In this document: positions 10,366 to 20,797 of the stretch, in pieces | How the letters are laid out: every line of letters begins with the position of its first letter | How positions within the stretch are numbered: the first letter of the stretch is position 1 | Assembly (NCBI GenBank): GCA_020809705.1 | Contig: CP085830.1 | Location: 3,162,001 to 3,226,000, forward strand | From: Calonectria ilicicola | Taxonomy: Eukaryota; Ascomycota; Sordariomycetes; Hypocreales; Nectriaceae | DNA length: 64,000 nt | Reading direction: 5' to 3' | Program-made: the position numbers and the translations under genes | Notes under the pieces: model-generated | The model's input: only the letters and a program-made list of their open reading frames with translations | The model's database searches: none | Told to the model about the DNA's origin: nothing

Positions 10366-12900
10366 TCAACGGCTGCGGCTTCGACGGCGGCTACGGCTTC
10401 GATCGCGCCGCTCACGCCGCGGGGACAAGCTCCGGTCTCGCCTGGTCCGCCTATCCCTAGACCGGTCTCTATCTCTGTCTCTGTCCTTGTCCCGATCCCT
10501 ATCCCGTCTGTCTCTGTCCCCGCCCCGATCCCTATCTCGCTCTCTTTCCCTCTCCCGGCGGTCTCGGTCACGATCGCGGTCCCGATCATCTCGGTCGCGG
10601 TACCTGTCCCTATCTCTGTCCCTGTCCCGCTGCCGGCTGCGGCTGCGGGAGCGGCTTCTCCGTCGGTCGTCTCGGCCTCCAGGCATATATCTGTCAATAT
10701 CGTCGGTGTTCCAACGTCGGCGTGTTTCGGGAGGTTTCTCACCACTACTGGTCTTCTTGTCGTCGAGCCCGGGGATCGGCAGCCCTTTGTCCCTAGCGTC
10801 TTTCTGGGCGGCGAGATATGCCTTGGCTTCCTTCTCTCGCTTCTTGACCTCTTCAAGTTTCCACTCCTCCAGTTCGTCCTTGCCCTTGTTCGAGGGTGGC
10901 GGTGCGGCCGAGGTAGCGGGCCTTGATCTGGAGCGACTCTTCTGATCCCGATCTCGGTCTCGACCGCGTTCAGATTCACGGGCCGTGTCCCTGCTCCGTC
11001 TTCGCGGGGGTGAACGGTCCTTGCGGTCACGTTCGCGGTCCCGATCCCGGTCACGGTCCCTATCTCGGTCTCGATCGCGGTCTCTCTCTCTATCTCTCTC
11101 TCGGGGGTCGTAATGGTCACCTCCCAATCGGAGATCTCGAGAGCGACTCCGGTCCCTGCGAACCCTCGACCTGGTCCTATCCCGTCTTGGGGAACGCAGC
11201 CGGGTTCGAGATTGATCTCGCCTGTCTCGACTTCGATCTCGGCGGTCCACCGTCGTTCTGGATCTGCTCCTCTCTCTTCGATCAATTCTAGGCCGAGATC
11301 GACTTCGTCGCCTAGATCTGCTTCGTTCGTAGTGATCATATCTAGGTCGAGACCGACTCCTGTCGCGGTCATCTCTTCGAGGCCTAGAGCGAGTCCTATC
11401 TCGCCTAGGACGCGAGCGACTTCTCTCACGCCTGTCTCTAACAACCCGAGATCTGCTGCGATCGCGCCGCGGCGACTGAGATCGACGGGTGCTTCGTGGT
11501 CGGCTTTCGCGACGAGCATCTCGGTCTCTCGGGCGATCCCGATCACGGTCTCTATCAACGGCCCGCGAAACACTGCGGCTGGGCTTCTTCTCATCTCTTG
11601 ACTCGGGACGCTTAGAGTCTGTGGGTGCTCGCGAGCTTCCTCGCTCCGTCTTAGGAGCAGCATCGCTTGGTTTCCGAGTTTCTGTAGCCCGCGATGCTTC
11701 CTTCTGGATGGGCTTGATGGCCGATGCGGGTCCAGTTTTTCTTGGGGGAGGCGCCAGAGTCTCATCAACCTCCAGTTCCGGTTGTCGAGACGTAGTCTTG
11801 GAACTCTCACGTAAGAGATCAGCCAGGGCTTCTTGTTCAAGCCTCTCGTGATCCTCCTTGCTCAGTTTCTCCTTGAGCTCTTCGGAATTGACCTCCTTGT
11901 CACGTCGACGGTCGTCCCTGTCTCTGTCTCGATCTCGGTCTCGGTCTCTATCCCTATCACGATCCCGGTCCCTGTCCCTATCACGATCACGATCCCTATC
12001 CCTGTCTCGATCTCGGTCTCGGTCTCGATCTCGATCACGGTCACGGTCACGATCTCGAGTATCGCGCTCCCGATCACGGTCTCGATCCCTATCCCTATCA
12101 CGTTGATCGCGCTCTTTGTGCCTCTTTTCTCTCTCAATGTCGCGAAGCCTCTCACGCTCCAGTCGCTCTTCTTCGCGTTTCCTCCTGCGCTCATCTCGCT
12201 CAGCCTGACGCTTAATCTCGGCCTCTTCACGTTCGCGATCCTCTTTCTTGCGTTCTTCCTTAGCAATCCGTCGTTTTTCTTCTTCGATTGCCAGTTCTTT
12301 CTGTCGTAGCTCCTCTTTCACTCGCTCCCGCTCAGCCCGTCTGGAGTCAGTATCGGCAGCATACTCTTCGTCCGTTTTAGATCCTCGAATTCTCTCAGCT
12401 TCAGCCTCCTCTTCGCCAATGTCCGCGCGGCGAGATTCGCGAATGCGCTCTTCAATCGCACCATTGTCGATGAGTTGACCAATGACATCCTCGGCCTTTT
12501 GATAGACACCTGAACGCTCAAGGGCGCCATCAATAAGTGCCGCAGCTTTTCGTCGATCCAGTGTCAGAATTTGGTGTGGATTTCGCTCGATCTCCTGCTC
12601 CGCAACTTCGAGAATAGCTTTCGTGACTTGAGCCTCGTAGTCCTATGTTGGTAGTTAGCAGGTGTAAATCTACCTTCGCTGGTTGTAAAAAAAAAAACGT
12701 ACACTAGCTTCGAATTTATCCCAAACTTGCTTGCGAATCGTGTCGTATGCACCCTCCTTTTTGAAGCTGTGGGCGAGGGACTCGATCGCGGCGCGTGTCG
12801 CTGAAGGCAAGGGCAGGTCAGAGGCCTTGAATTTGCGCGCCACTGGTGCATTCGCAGCGTCACCTGCTGGGGGTGGTGGTTTGGCTGTCGGCGTCGCCAT
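10366..12900 (-). CDS. SHG1: Shg1/BOD1-domain protein (COMPASS subunit-like) with long RS/RD-rich tail (824 aa)
   Basis: Two exons on the minus strand: 12900-12703 and 12642-10366 (intron of 60 nt, phase 0), 825 codons with stop. Residues about 36-125 match the SHG1/BOD1 domain (IESLAHSFKKEGAYDTIRK, then ...VYQKAEDVIGQLIDNGAI). In yeast, Shg1 is a small subunit of the Set1 COMPASS histone H3K4 methyltransferase. After this domain comes a charged Glu/Arg coiled-coil-like stretch (about 175-240), a long run of Arg-Asp dipeptides, and then Arg-Ser/Asp-rich sequence to the C-terminus with one less biased segment containing KWKLEEVKKREKEAKAYLA-like helix. The ATG at 12900 gives a typical N-terminus; an in-frame ATG at 13143 would add 81 Arg-rich residues and cannot be excluded. 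The size, far above yeast Shg1, and the RS content suggest coupling to RNA processing, which is inference. Confidence 0.8.
11030..11110 (-). repeat. Arg-Asp coding hexanucleotide array, minor
   Basis: Inside the SHG1-like coding region the sequence repeats CGNGA(C/T) hexamers that encode alternating Arg and Asp. A second, longer array of the same type lies at about 11920-12100. Confidence 0.65.
11920..12105 (-). repeat. Arg-Asp coding hexanucleotide minisatellite, major
   Basis: About thirty CGNGA(C/T) units in a row on the minus strand, encoding an almost uninterrupted Arg-Asp dipeptide run in the SHG1-like protein. Synonymous third positions vary, so the array is not a perfect DNA repeat and appears to be maintained at the protein level. 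Confidence 0.85.
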
Positions 12901-13668
12901 ATTTGGTGGCGTTGGGGACTCGAGAACAATAGATTGTGAGGGAGATCGCAAGCGTAAAAGGGGCGAAAAGCGACTCTTCAGTCCGATTGGAGCATGCGCC
13001 GATATCCGATGCTGGCGAAATACATAGGGATTAGCCCCTTTCGAAGCGCGATCCAAGCCGGCAACCAAGTACGCAACAGACGTTACCGGCGCATGAAATG
13101 CGGTTGGGAGAAGCTTGGAGATGAGGTGCCGCGAGTGTGACATGGGCTGTCGCCAGGTCACGTGTTTGGGCCTTCATGATACGTGGGACCGAATAAGGAG
13201 CTACCCTAGGTATGGTTCACTTCGGCAACTTCAAGGACATGATCCATGGGAGGGAAATGAGTTTTAATTTCAAGCGAGACTCTTTTTTTTTCTTTATTAT
13301 GAGATGCTTTTTTGCTCCTTTAGTTGACTTGTGTGCCGTCACACAGAGTGCACGTTCATTTCTTACCTGCTTGCTGCTAAAACATTTATGGCGACAAATT
13401 GGATGAAGTCTACACCAAGGATAGTTACAAATATTGATAATTACAACGACAATCACATTTCCTCTAGACCTAGGATAAAAAATACCGATAAAAATGGTTT
13501 ATTGACTAGAAATAGAATATTTTGCCCTCCAGCGGCGAATGATGCCAGCATCTCCAAAAATCACTACTGCATGTGGTGTAAGTCCACAGGTTGCACGCCT
13601 GTGGCGAACTGCGTCAACAGCTTATTTCCCCACAAGATGCCAACAGATTAAAAAGAATACCTAGGCCG
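12901..13668. other. Intergenic region between SHG1-like and AA9 genes
   Basis: Holds the promoter of the SHG1-like gene and the 3' flank of the AA9 gene, both on the minus strand. The SHG1 reading frame stays open upstream to about 13161. No other gene is seen. Confidence 0.6.
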
Positions 13669-14481
13669 CTAAGCTTTGGTAGTAGCAGATGCGGTGGATG
13701 TGGCGGACGAGGGCTCCTGCTTCACCGAAGTAACACCACCTTTGATGATTTCAGGACCGGGAACTGTGTACTGAGAAGGATCGGAATAGATGTTGAGGTA
13801 GATACCGGGGTCTTCAGCGCTGTATAGTTCGGTACCAACAACGCCCTCGGGCTCATCTGAGCCCTCCCCTGTGATCTTGAGGTTGAAGCACTGAGGGTAG
13901 TTTTGAGCACCGTTCTTGTCGATGGCGTTGTGTAGGGCGATGATTTCATGGCGAAGCACATAGTTACCCGGAGCAATGTTCTTTGGGATCTGGACATTCC
14001 AAGTGTAGCCGTTATCGAGCAAGACATCATCGGCATAGCGACCAGGCTTGCCTCGCTCAACGAGGCCTAGGCCGTCGATCTTGAAGAACTCAAGTGCGGT
14101 CTTGTCGACATCTTCGCAAGGCCCGTGGCAGTTTGCAAGATAGTCAACGATGGGGCCATGGTGGTTTTCTGGCCAGCCAGACCACTGGAGGGTGATGACA
14201 TCCCCAGCGGCAAGCTCAACGTGCCCCTGGGCTGGAGTGGCCTCCCGGTGGCAGATGATGTCTGGATCAGAGTAGGCTTCGGGGGAGACAAAGCCATTAT
14301 CCTTCTGATCAATGGTCCAACCAACAACAGTGGGAGGACTGTGCTGGTAGGGGAAGTTGGTGCTGTCATAGGTCTCGTAGTAGACACCATTAATGACAAG
14401 GTTGATGACATGGCCGTGGGCAGAGACCATGGAACAAGAAGCCAGGACGGCCAAGAGGGATGAGATCTTGAAGACAGCCAT
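13669..14481 (-). CDS. AA9 lytic polysaccharide monooxygenase (former GH61), 270 aa
   Basis: Uninterrupted frame of 270 residues. A signal peptide of 21 residues ends in VSA and would expose His22 as the N-terminal residue of the mature enzyme, as required for the copper histidine brace. The second brace histidine is in the GWPENHHGPIVDYLA motif (His107/108). The axial region AQNYPQCFNLKI supplies the conserved Gln193 and Tyr195, preceded by LRHEIIALH. Cysteines Cys77/Cys198 and Cys114/Cys121-122 are in the family positions. AA9 enzymes oxidatively cleave cellulose or related beta-glucans outside the cell. There is no carbohydrate-binding module; the C-terminus is a short Ser/Thr/Ala-rich tail. 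The gene has no intron. A TATA-like ATAAAAAG lies about 155 bp upstream of the start on the minus strand. Confidence 0.95.
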   Translation of the reverse strand: MAVFKISSLLAVLASCSMVSAHGHVINLVINGVYYETYDSTNFPYQHSPPTVVGWTIDQKDNGFVSPEAYSDPDIICHREATPAQGHVELAAGDVITLQWSGWPENHHGPIVDYLANCHGPCEDVDKTALEFFKIDGLGLVERGKPGRYADDVLLDNGYTWNVQIPKNIAPGNYVLRHEIIALHNAIDKNGAQNYPQCFNLKITGEGSDEPEGVVGTELYSAEDPGIYLNIYSDPSQYTVPGPEIIKGGVTSVKQEPSSATSTASATTKA

Positions 14482-16193
14482 CGTGTATCAGGAAAGAACG
14501 AGCAAGTGAGTGAGTTATTGAAACGAAGGACAGGAACAGAAAAAGAGCGACTGTGTTGACCTGCAATGCCGGCTCTGGAGAAAGATGGAGATGCTGAAGA
14601 ACAATACTCCACTAAAGGCCGGGAACTCATGGCTTTTTATGTTCGCTGGATGACCAAGAGAGGGCGGAAGCAAACAGGCTACGTAGGGGCTCCGATCCCA
14701 TCATGGTCGCAAAAAGTGGACTTTGATTGTAAGTGACATGACGCTTCGCTTCTCCTCCACCTCACCCGCGGCCTCGGCTCCGGAAGGATTGAGCGAGAAC
14801 TGGTTTGGTGATTGGCTCGTTTTCGTCTGAACTCGTCCCCGTGCTACATCGATGGGCATCGCAGCACCCCTGATGGACGCTGCCAAGAAGTCGCCACGGG
14901 TAAAGGATATATTAAAGGAGGAAGGGAAGCTGAAAACAAGGACCAGAAAACATCAGCGCCAAGGCCAAGTCAGGCCCTTCCCCAGCGGGAGGCGGGCTTG
15001 AAACATGCATATTTGTTTGTCACGGAGGCTGTAAGTAAGAAAATGGCGAGATGCAAAATGTCACACGGGGGGAAAGTCGATAGGCGAGCCGGGAGTATTT
15101 TGTGGGCTTGCGTCTTGCTTGGGTTGCAGCGGAAACCCCAAGGGCGCTTCATTCCGAGAGGTGAGAGGTGAGATTTTGGAGAGACTGAGGGAGAGGGAGA
15201 GAGAACTGCTCGGCCCCTGGAGCGCGCGGAGGATGCAAGGAACCGGACGCCACTTTATACCACCATCACTGCAACTTGGCGTCAGAGTTGCCGATACCCT
15301 GCTGTGCAACATCCGACTGATTGGGTACTTGCGAGGATGGCTGCATTCTCGAAACAGACGGCTTTTATTTCTTTTTTATGTCTTATTTATTATTTATTAA
15401 TTTTCTTTATTGCCGGAGTTTGCAATTATATCCGTCTGCGGATGGGAAACACTCGGAGATTATGGGGAGTGCAAAGATGTATGTATGTGTGGGTGCACTT
15501 GGATGGGGAGGCACAAGTGTTGTATTGCATCGCGACATGGGCCGAGGTGTGCATATCTCACCTCTGTTGGCAGCGCTTGGATGGACGGGATGCCTTGGAA
15601 CTTGGCGTTGCAAGTGCTCATGTGTTCCCACACAGGCAGGAAGCGGAAGAGGCCAAGGCAGCTTGACGCGAACAAGGAAAAAAAAAAAAAGAAAGAAACC
15701 AACGCCGGGATATCCTGGTGTTGCTCAAAGACAGGAGGGCATGGATGTGAATCTGGCGGAAACGGCAAACATGATGATGAAACAGGGGTCCCCTGGACAT
15801 GAGCTGGAGAGGTTAAAACAATGCATAACTTCACCGCATTGGACGGGGAACGACGGCATGAAAAGCACACGAAAAAAGCACATGAAAAACACACAGATAC
15901 ATAAACATAGATCATAATCGTAAAGCATCCTGACATTCATGTGCCTCGAGTCGTAATGTTCTAAACATCAAGCTACGGGTCATGAGTAGCGAGGCCCTGA
16001 TGACGAACCTTGACATAACCTCTCCCAACTGCATCATGAAATATACATTAGTGCGCATTTTTGTACACCGGTGCCAAGAAAACGGAGGTGGATATCATGC
16101 CGTCCCATCATCAAGCTCGTAGAAGAGGAGAGATCCCAAACTCATAACGCCATGCCTGCAATGCATTGCCCAAGCAAGCAACTTGGGCCCCTC
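14482..16193. other. Intergenic region upstream of the AA9 gene (1.7 kb)
   Basis: Promoter of AA9 plus the 3' flank of UGO1. Overlapping plus-strand frames at 15300-15920 have no recognisable domain and poor composition. Simple A-rich runs occur near 15679-15694. No gene is supported. Confidence 0.6.
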
Positions 16194-17773
16194 TCAGAAC
16201 TCGCCCTCTCCACCATGCCCAACCACACTAGCGGTCCACAGACCAACTAGACCCCACCAATTGACCTTCCAACCCCGCCATAGGCCATCCAAACCCTGGC
16301 CCTTCTTTTGAATGGTGGGCGGCGAAGCTGCCCTGTTTCGTGCCTTGCCTCTTTTTGTCACCGTGGGCTTGACGGGAACCTCGCGGGAACCCTCCTCGGT
16401 GACGATGTGGTACATTGTGCCAAAAGCCCCCTCATAGGTTCCCGGTGGCACAATAGTTGTAAACTGCTGGTTGGGCCCGCCCAGGGCTTCCACATACTCT
16501 GGGCTGGACAAGAGAGACACCTGACCACGTCGTAGGACAGTTTCAATGGGTAGCTTGACCAATATGGCCGCCGAGGAGGCGAAAAATTTGGCCACAGAAA
16601 AGGTCATCGGGGACACATGGCTGTCAATCATGAATCGGGTTCGGAGGACGAGAGGGGTTGAGAGCGTGAGGACCGGGTGAATAAGAGAGTTGAGCACGGT
16701 GGGGATGACAAGCATTGACGAGCAAGCGTAGGTGGGGAGAGATCGAAGAGATGCCAGCGTCCGGCGCTGTCCGTTTGAACTTGGAGTGACCATAAGTCTG
16801 CGGGGATTAGCTGGTGTTTGACCTCAGATAAAAAATTATTCTTCTTACCTGGTGCGAATAAGATCAAGCGGTGAGAGAGCAACACCTGTAGCAACGGCTG
16901 CGGCAGCAGCCACAAAAAGTGAGGCCCATGGATAAGGCGATGCGATATCGATCAGACGGTCGATATCTTCTTTCACGCCCAGGTCGGGAACGCTGAAAAT
17001 CGCACTGAGCAAACTTCTTGTCCAGTTTTCTAGCAGAGACTGCAAAACTGTGTACAAGAATGTTGCGTTTGATCCCTTCCAAACACCCCACGCACCTTCT
17101 TTACCCCACAGCTGCCCAATCACTTCAAGTACTGAATCTGGGCGGCGTAGAGTGAGGTAGTGATCCGGAACGGCCGGTTTCTTCGCAGGCGAAGGGGTTC
17201 GACGGCCGTTGGAACGTCGTGGGTGTACTGGGGTGGGAGTTGTTGGGAGGTTCGAGGTGAAGTATGCAGGCTCGTCGCCGTCCGAGTCGTCTTCTTGGAA
17301 CTGGTGGGCATGTTTAGCGGTGAGGGGTAGAGAGCTTTTCAAGCCAAGCTTACGTCGTAAACGGTGCTTCCGAAAGTAGAGGCAGAGGCACGTTTGTTGT
17401 GCGGTTCGGGTGTTTCGGGGGGAGTAAATATAGCGTTTGCATCCTGGTTGCGGACTTGCAAAATCGTCTTGGCGACCTCGAAAGGTTGGGCCATGAGGAC
17501 CGATGTGTACTTCCACATGAGCTCTTCGATCAAGTCCTTGACATTTTGTACCACGGAGGGCGAGGGTTCACCCAGATATTCCTTGTATTCCAAGTCTGAG
17601 AACATATCCCGCGCCTTAGAGGCATATCTCCCACTGGCAGTCGCATTGTTGCTGCCATGTGAAAATGGGTTCGGGTTAGGGCTTGACTTGGCAACCGTAT
17701 TGGAGGGAGGCCCGATGGTAGGGGGTATATAGTAAGGCCTTAGGGGATTGACGCCTTCACGATGACCTGACAT
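16194..17773 (-). CDS. UGO1: Mitochondrial outer-membrane fusion protein Ugo1 (491 aa)
   Basis: Three exons: 17773-17354, 17300-16849, 16797-16194; introns of 53 and 51 nt; 492 codons with stop. The protein is a diverged mitochondrial-carrier-like membrane protein that links outer- and inner-membrane fusion machineries (Fzo1 and Mgm1) in yeast. Seen here: an N-terminal Pro/Asn-rich cytosolic region (NPLRPYYIPPTIGPP), the segment MWKYTSVLMAQPFEVAKTILQVR with a carrier-type PFEVAKT motif, and a second carrier signature LSPLDLIRTRL across the last intron. Between them lies a Ser/Arg-rich linker (RRSNGRRTPSPAKKPA). The C-terminal part ends in WRGWKVNWWGLVGLWTAS, typical of the family. It is transcribed divergently from YAH1, another mitochondrial protein gene, across 414 bp. 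Confidence 0.9.
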
Positions 17774-18187
17774 GGTGAAAATGGGGCACGCGACTGCATT
17801 GGAAAATGTGAGAGTCAGAATGCGACCTCACAAGCTTGGATCATGAAAATGAAATCATGCATGGCATACCCACCTCGGATTTAGGCGCGGAGGTCGGTGA
17901 ATGAATTTCCCGGCCGATAAGGCCCTCTTATCCGAGCTATGGGATTTTTTTCGGCTGCTTAATATCAGCTTTGACGTGAGAGGACGGTGTTGGGGAATTG
18001 AGGACCCATTGCCCATTGAGTGAATTGGCTTGCTCGACGGTTGAAATTTATCGGCCTAGACTCGGACTACCCCCCCGAGGCTTTGGATTCGCACCGTCAC
18101 AGCCGTCCAGTCGCATTCAAATTGCAATTGTATTTTCTCTTTTCCTCTCTGCCATTTCCCATCTCGCCTAGAGAACTGCCGGTAGCC
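17774..18187. promoter_or_regulatory. Shared divergent promoter of UGO1 and YAH1
   Basis: 414 bp between two start codons on opposite strands. It contains an inverted pair of GATAAG sites at 17916-17932 and an ATTGG (reverse CCAAT) box at about 18024, on the YAH1 side. The pairing of two mitochondrial genes on one promoter suggests shared control, which is inference. Confidence 0.6.
17916..17932. promoter_or_regulatory. Inverted pair of GATA-factor sites
   Basis: GATAAG at 17916-17921 and its complement CTTATC at 17927-17932, separated by 5 bp. HGATAR is bound by fungal GATA factors such as the nitrogen regulator AreA and the iron regulator SreA. Confidence 0.55.
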
Positions 18188-18824
18188 ATGCCCTCGTCCC
18201 GATCCCTTGCAACCGGCTTTGCAAAGCTCCCGGCAGCGGCATGCCGATGGGCGCAGCCGGCCCGCAGCCAGAGCCGAGCCAACTTGCTATCATCCCAATG
18301 CTCGACACGCAGCCAATCTTTGGCCATTTCCCGGGCTGCCCGCATGTCACCGATTAGCCAGAGGGCCTTTTCGACTTCAGCGCAACAGCAGCATGGCCAC
18401 ATCCACCCGCCGAAGCCGGGCGAGGAGTAGGTTCAAGATGACTCCCGACTTCCCGGGCGTATAACTAACCAACCCCCCCAGACTCTACATTACCTTTATT
18501 GAAAAAGATGGAGAGGAGCACAAATTTGCTGTAAGCGAGGGCGATAACCTGCTGGACATTGCCCAGGCCAACGACCTCGAGATGGAGGGCGCATGCGGAG
18601 GTTCCTGTGCTTGCTCGACCTGCCATGTCATTGTCGAGCAAGACGAGTTCTTTGACAAGATGCCCGAGCCTGATGACGACGAAAACGACATGCTAGATCT
18701 TGCATTCGGTCTTACCGAAACGAGCCGGCTGGGTTGCCAGGTCAAGATGACCAAGGAGCTGGACGGCGTGAGGGTAAAGCTTCCCTCCATGACGAGGAAT
18801 TTGCAGGCAAGCGACTTCCAATAA
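18188..18824 (+). CDS. YAH1: Mitochondrial adrenodoxin-type [2Fe-2S] ferredoxin Yah1 (193 aa)
   Basis: Two exons: 18188-18426 and 18482-18824 (intron of 55 nt, phase 2), 194 codons with stop. The first 75 or so residues are rich in Arg, Ser and Ala without acids, an expected mitochondrial presequence (ending QRAFSTSAQQQ). The ferredoxin domain starts at LYITFIEKDGEEH. The cluster ligands are visible as C118-x5-C124-x2-C127 within ACGGSCACSTC and a fourth Cys165 in SRLGCQVKM; the acidic EPDDDENDML helix for partner binding is present. Yah1 passes electrons in the matrix for Fe-S cluster assembly and heme A synthesis. In-frame codons upstream of 18188 exist but the ATG at 18188 gives the usual presequence. 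Confidence 0.95.
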
Positions 18825-19045
18825 AATGAATAAAAAATGAAAAAGGACTACGGCGAACGATGGGGATGTCACGATACCGGGGATTTGTACTTGTAATATA
18901 CTGGAAAGACACGGGCCGGCAATGGTGGGATCGGTGCATCATAGGGGTATCTTTGTTGCGACTTGGTTGCTAGGCCTGAAAACCATGGACCTGGATGATT
19001 CCCATACTCCTCTTTACTTAAACCATTAACATAAACATGACTTTT

Positions 19046-19957
19046 TTACGCCTCCTCTAGCGCACCCTTCTTTAATCCGCCACCACCAGAAGCAATGAGC
19101 TCTAGGAAACCCTTCTTGCTCATCTCGTTGACCTTTTCCTCCCTCCTGTTCATGCCGATAACGCCGACTTTCCTTGACGTCCTCTCAGATTCGGTGGCCT
19201 TGACCTGTGCAGCTCTGACTGCATTGAACAGTTTGACCACACCCTTCTGCGCAACCTTGCGCAGACGTCTCTCTGTCTCCATAATCTCCGTCGTGGTGGT
19301 CTCCATTTCTCCCGTAGTTTCGTTGGTGGTTGCGACAAGGACATCCTTGACACGTCCCTTCTCTTGTGCCCTCTTCTTCTGCTCGCGAATCTGTTTTCTA
19401 GCCTTGGCCTCGAGGGCGGTATCCACCGCGGCCCTGGAGGCTTCATGAGCGGCAGCGCTCCTGGAAAGGACAGGATCCGATCGTTTGGATGTGGATAGTT
19501 TGGTGGATAGAATCTTGGAAAGCGATGTAGCAAAGGCATTGGGATCGTTTCGCTTGGATTTTGTCTTTCTTGAAGGACCATCCTCATCATCGTCGCTGCC
19601 AGATTCTCCCTCTCCCTCTCCCTCATCATCCTCATCATCCTCCTCTTCCGACTCGGGCTCTGAATTCTCTTCGACCTGCTTCTTCGCGGCCTTGGTTTTG
19701 GCCTTCTTGACTGGTGCCTTCTTCAGCGCAGCACCGCCCTCCTCATCTGAGCTGGAGGCCTCATTGTCCGAATCGCCGACATCATCGACGCGGGCGTTGT
19801 GAATATCGTCATCGGAATCGAGCAGATTGACGGCATCAAAGTCCTGAGGGTTGTCGTCCTCCGACTCGCTGTGGTATGCTTGCTTGCGCTTTTGTTTCTT
19901 GAAGGGGCGCTGCATGCGGCCCGACATGGATCGCTTTTTGTTTCCGGGACCAGCCAT
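19046..19957 (-). CDS. RRP15: Ribosomal RNA-processing protein Rrp15 (303 aa)
   Basis: Single-exon frame from the ATG at 19957 (MAGPGNKKRSMSGRMQRPFK), 304 codons with stop. The N-terminus is basic, followed by a long acidic Ser/Glu/Asp region (about 35-145) interrupted by a Lys-rich patch, and then the Rrp15p domain beginning near NDPNAFATSLSKILSTKLS and ending KKGFLELIASGGGG. In yeast this nucleolar protein is needed for 27S pre-rRNA processing and 60S subunit formation. The alternation of acidic and basic blocks fits a pre-ribosome factor. It converges with YAH1 (221 bp between stops). Confidence 0.9.
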   Translation of the reverse strand: MAGPGNKKRSMSGRMQRPFKKQKRKQAYHSESEDDNPQDFDAVNLLDSDDDIHNARVDDVGDSDNEASSSDEEGGAALKKAPVKKAKTKAAKKQVEENSEPESEEEDDEDDEGEGEGESGSDDDEDGPSRKTKSKRNDPNAFATSLSKILSTKLSTSKRSDPVLSRSAAAHEASRAAVDTALEAKARKQIREQKKRAQEKGRVKDVLVATTNETTGEMETTTTEIMETERRLRKVAQKGVVKLFNAVRAAQVKATESERTSRKVGVIGMNRREEKVNEMSKKGFLELIASGGGGLKKGALEEA

Positions 19958-20797
19958 GGCGAAGTGGTTGGTGTTGGCGCGCAATGGATGGTTGATTGCA
20001 AGGTGTCGCGCAGCGCAGATACAGCCAGAGTCTGATAGGAAACTTTCAAGAATTTTGCCAGGAAATTTTTTGAGAGTGGAGGGGTGGGCCAGGGCGGTGA
20101 ACGGAGCTCTCAGTGCAACAGTATAGTATAATCCCTGAAAGATTATATGTACCCCCTCTACCTTTTCCCGTCATCTTCCAGCCAAATTATAAATACAGTA
20201 AATACGTAATTTGTATATGGGGTTCATTGTTATTTATTTCTTTATTTTCTTTATTTTGCTCTTAGATTGACATCTTCGGGCGGTTGAGTTCCATGCTGCT
20301 AAAGGTGAGCAACTCACAGGTGTATTATTGTAGTTGTAGAGCGTGTGGAGAGCAACACAGTGGGGCGTCAATCTACAGCACATATTTCTTCTTCCTCTCC
20401 GAAGAAGTCTTGAGTATAAGAGAAGAAACCAAATCCGTCAAATCGGATCCTCTATGAAGCTGAAAAAGGGCCCTTTTTTGAATGCCATGGCGTTTAGACA
20501 TACAGAGCAGGAGCATGGAATCTCATCATGCTCTCAACCCTCAGACGATTGGTAACCCTAACCCTTGAACTGTCGAATAGTAGATGCATTTGAAGACTTT
20601 GGAACCATGTTAATGTGACATGAATTACTAATAGTTGTTTTACACATGCCAAGGCCAGGCCTCATATGGACACAGAAAATTGGCAATATAACGACGGTGT
20701 ATTTCCACCCAAAGATTTAGAAACCAGACCAACGCCAAAGATTCCACAGAATGTGATCCTCTACCAACTATCTTCAAGAAAAAAGAATATAACTTGT
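19958..20797. other. Intergenic region, RRP15 promoter side (840 bp)
   Basis: Contains the RRP15 promoter and the 3' flank of the phosphatase gene. AT-rich stretch around 20180-20270. No gene seen. Confidence 0.6.

Noticed and set aside
10254..12309. Several long frames in other phases and strands (for example 10254-11840 minus and 11833-12309 plus)
   Set aside because: They are shadows of the RD/RS hexanucleotide repeat; only the SHG1-linked frame starts with a recognisable domain.
13669..14481. Clustering of plant-wall enzyme genes (AA9, PL4, GH16) as a metabolic gene cluster
   Set aside because: They are 13-21 kb apart with unrelated housekeeping genes between, so no cluster is supported.
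15304..15936. Overlapping frames on both strands upstream of the AA9 gene
   Set aside because: Several phases are open at once and none shows family motifs.
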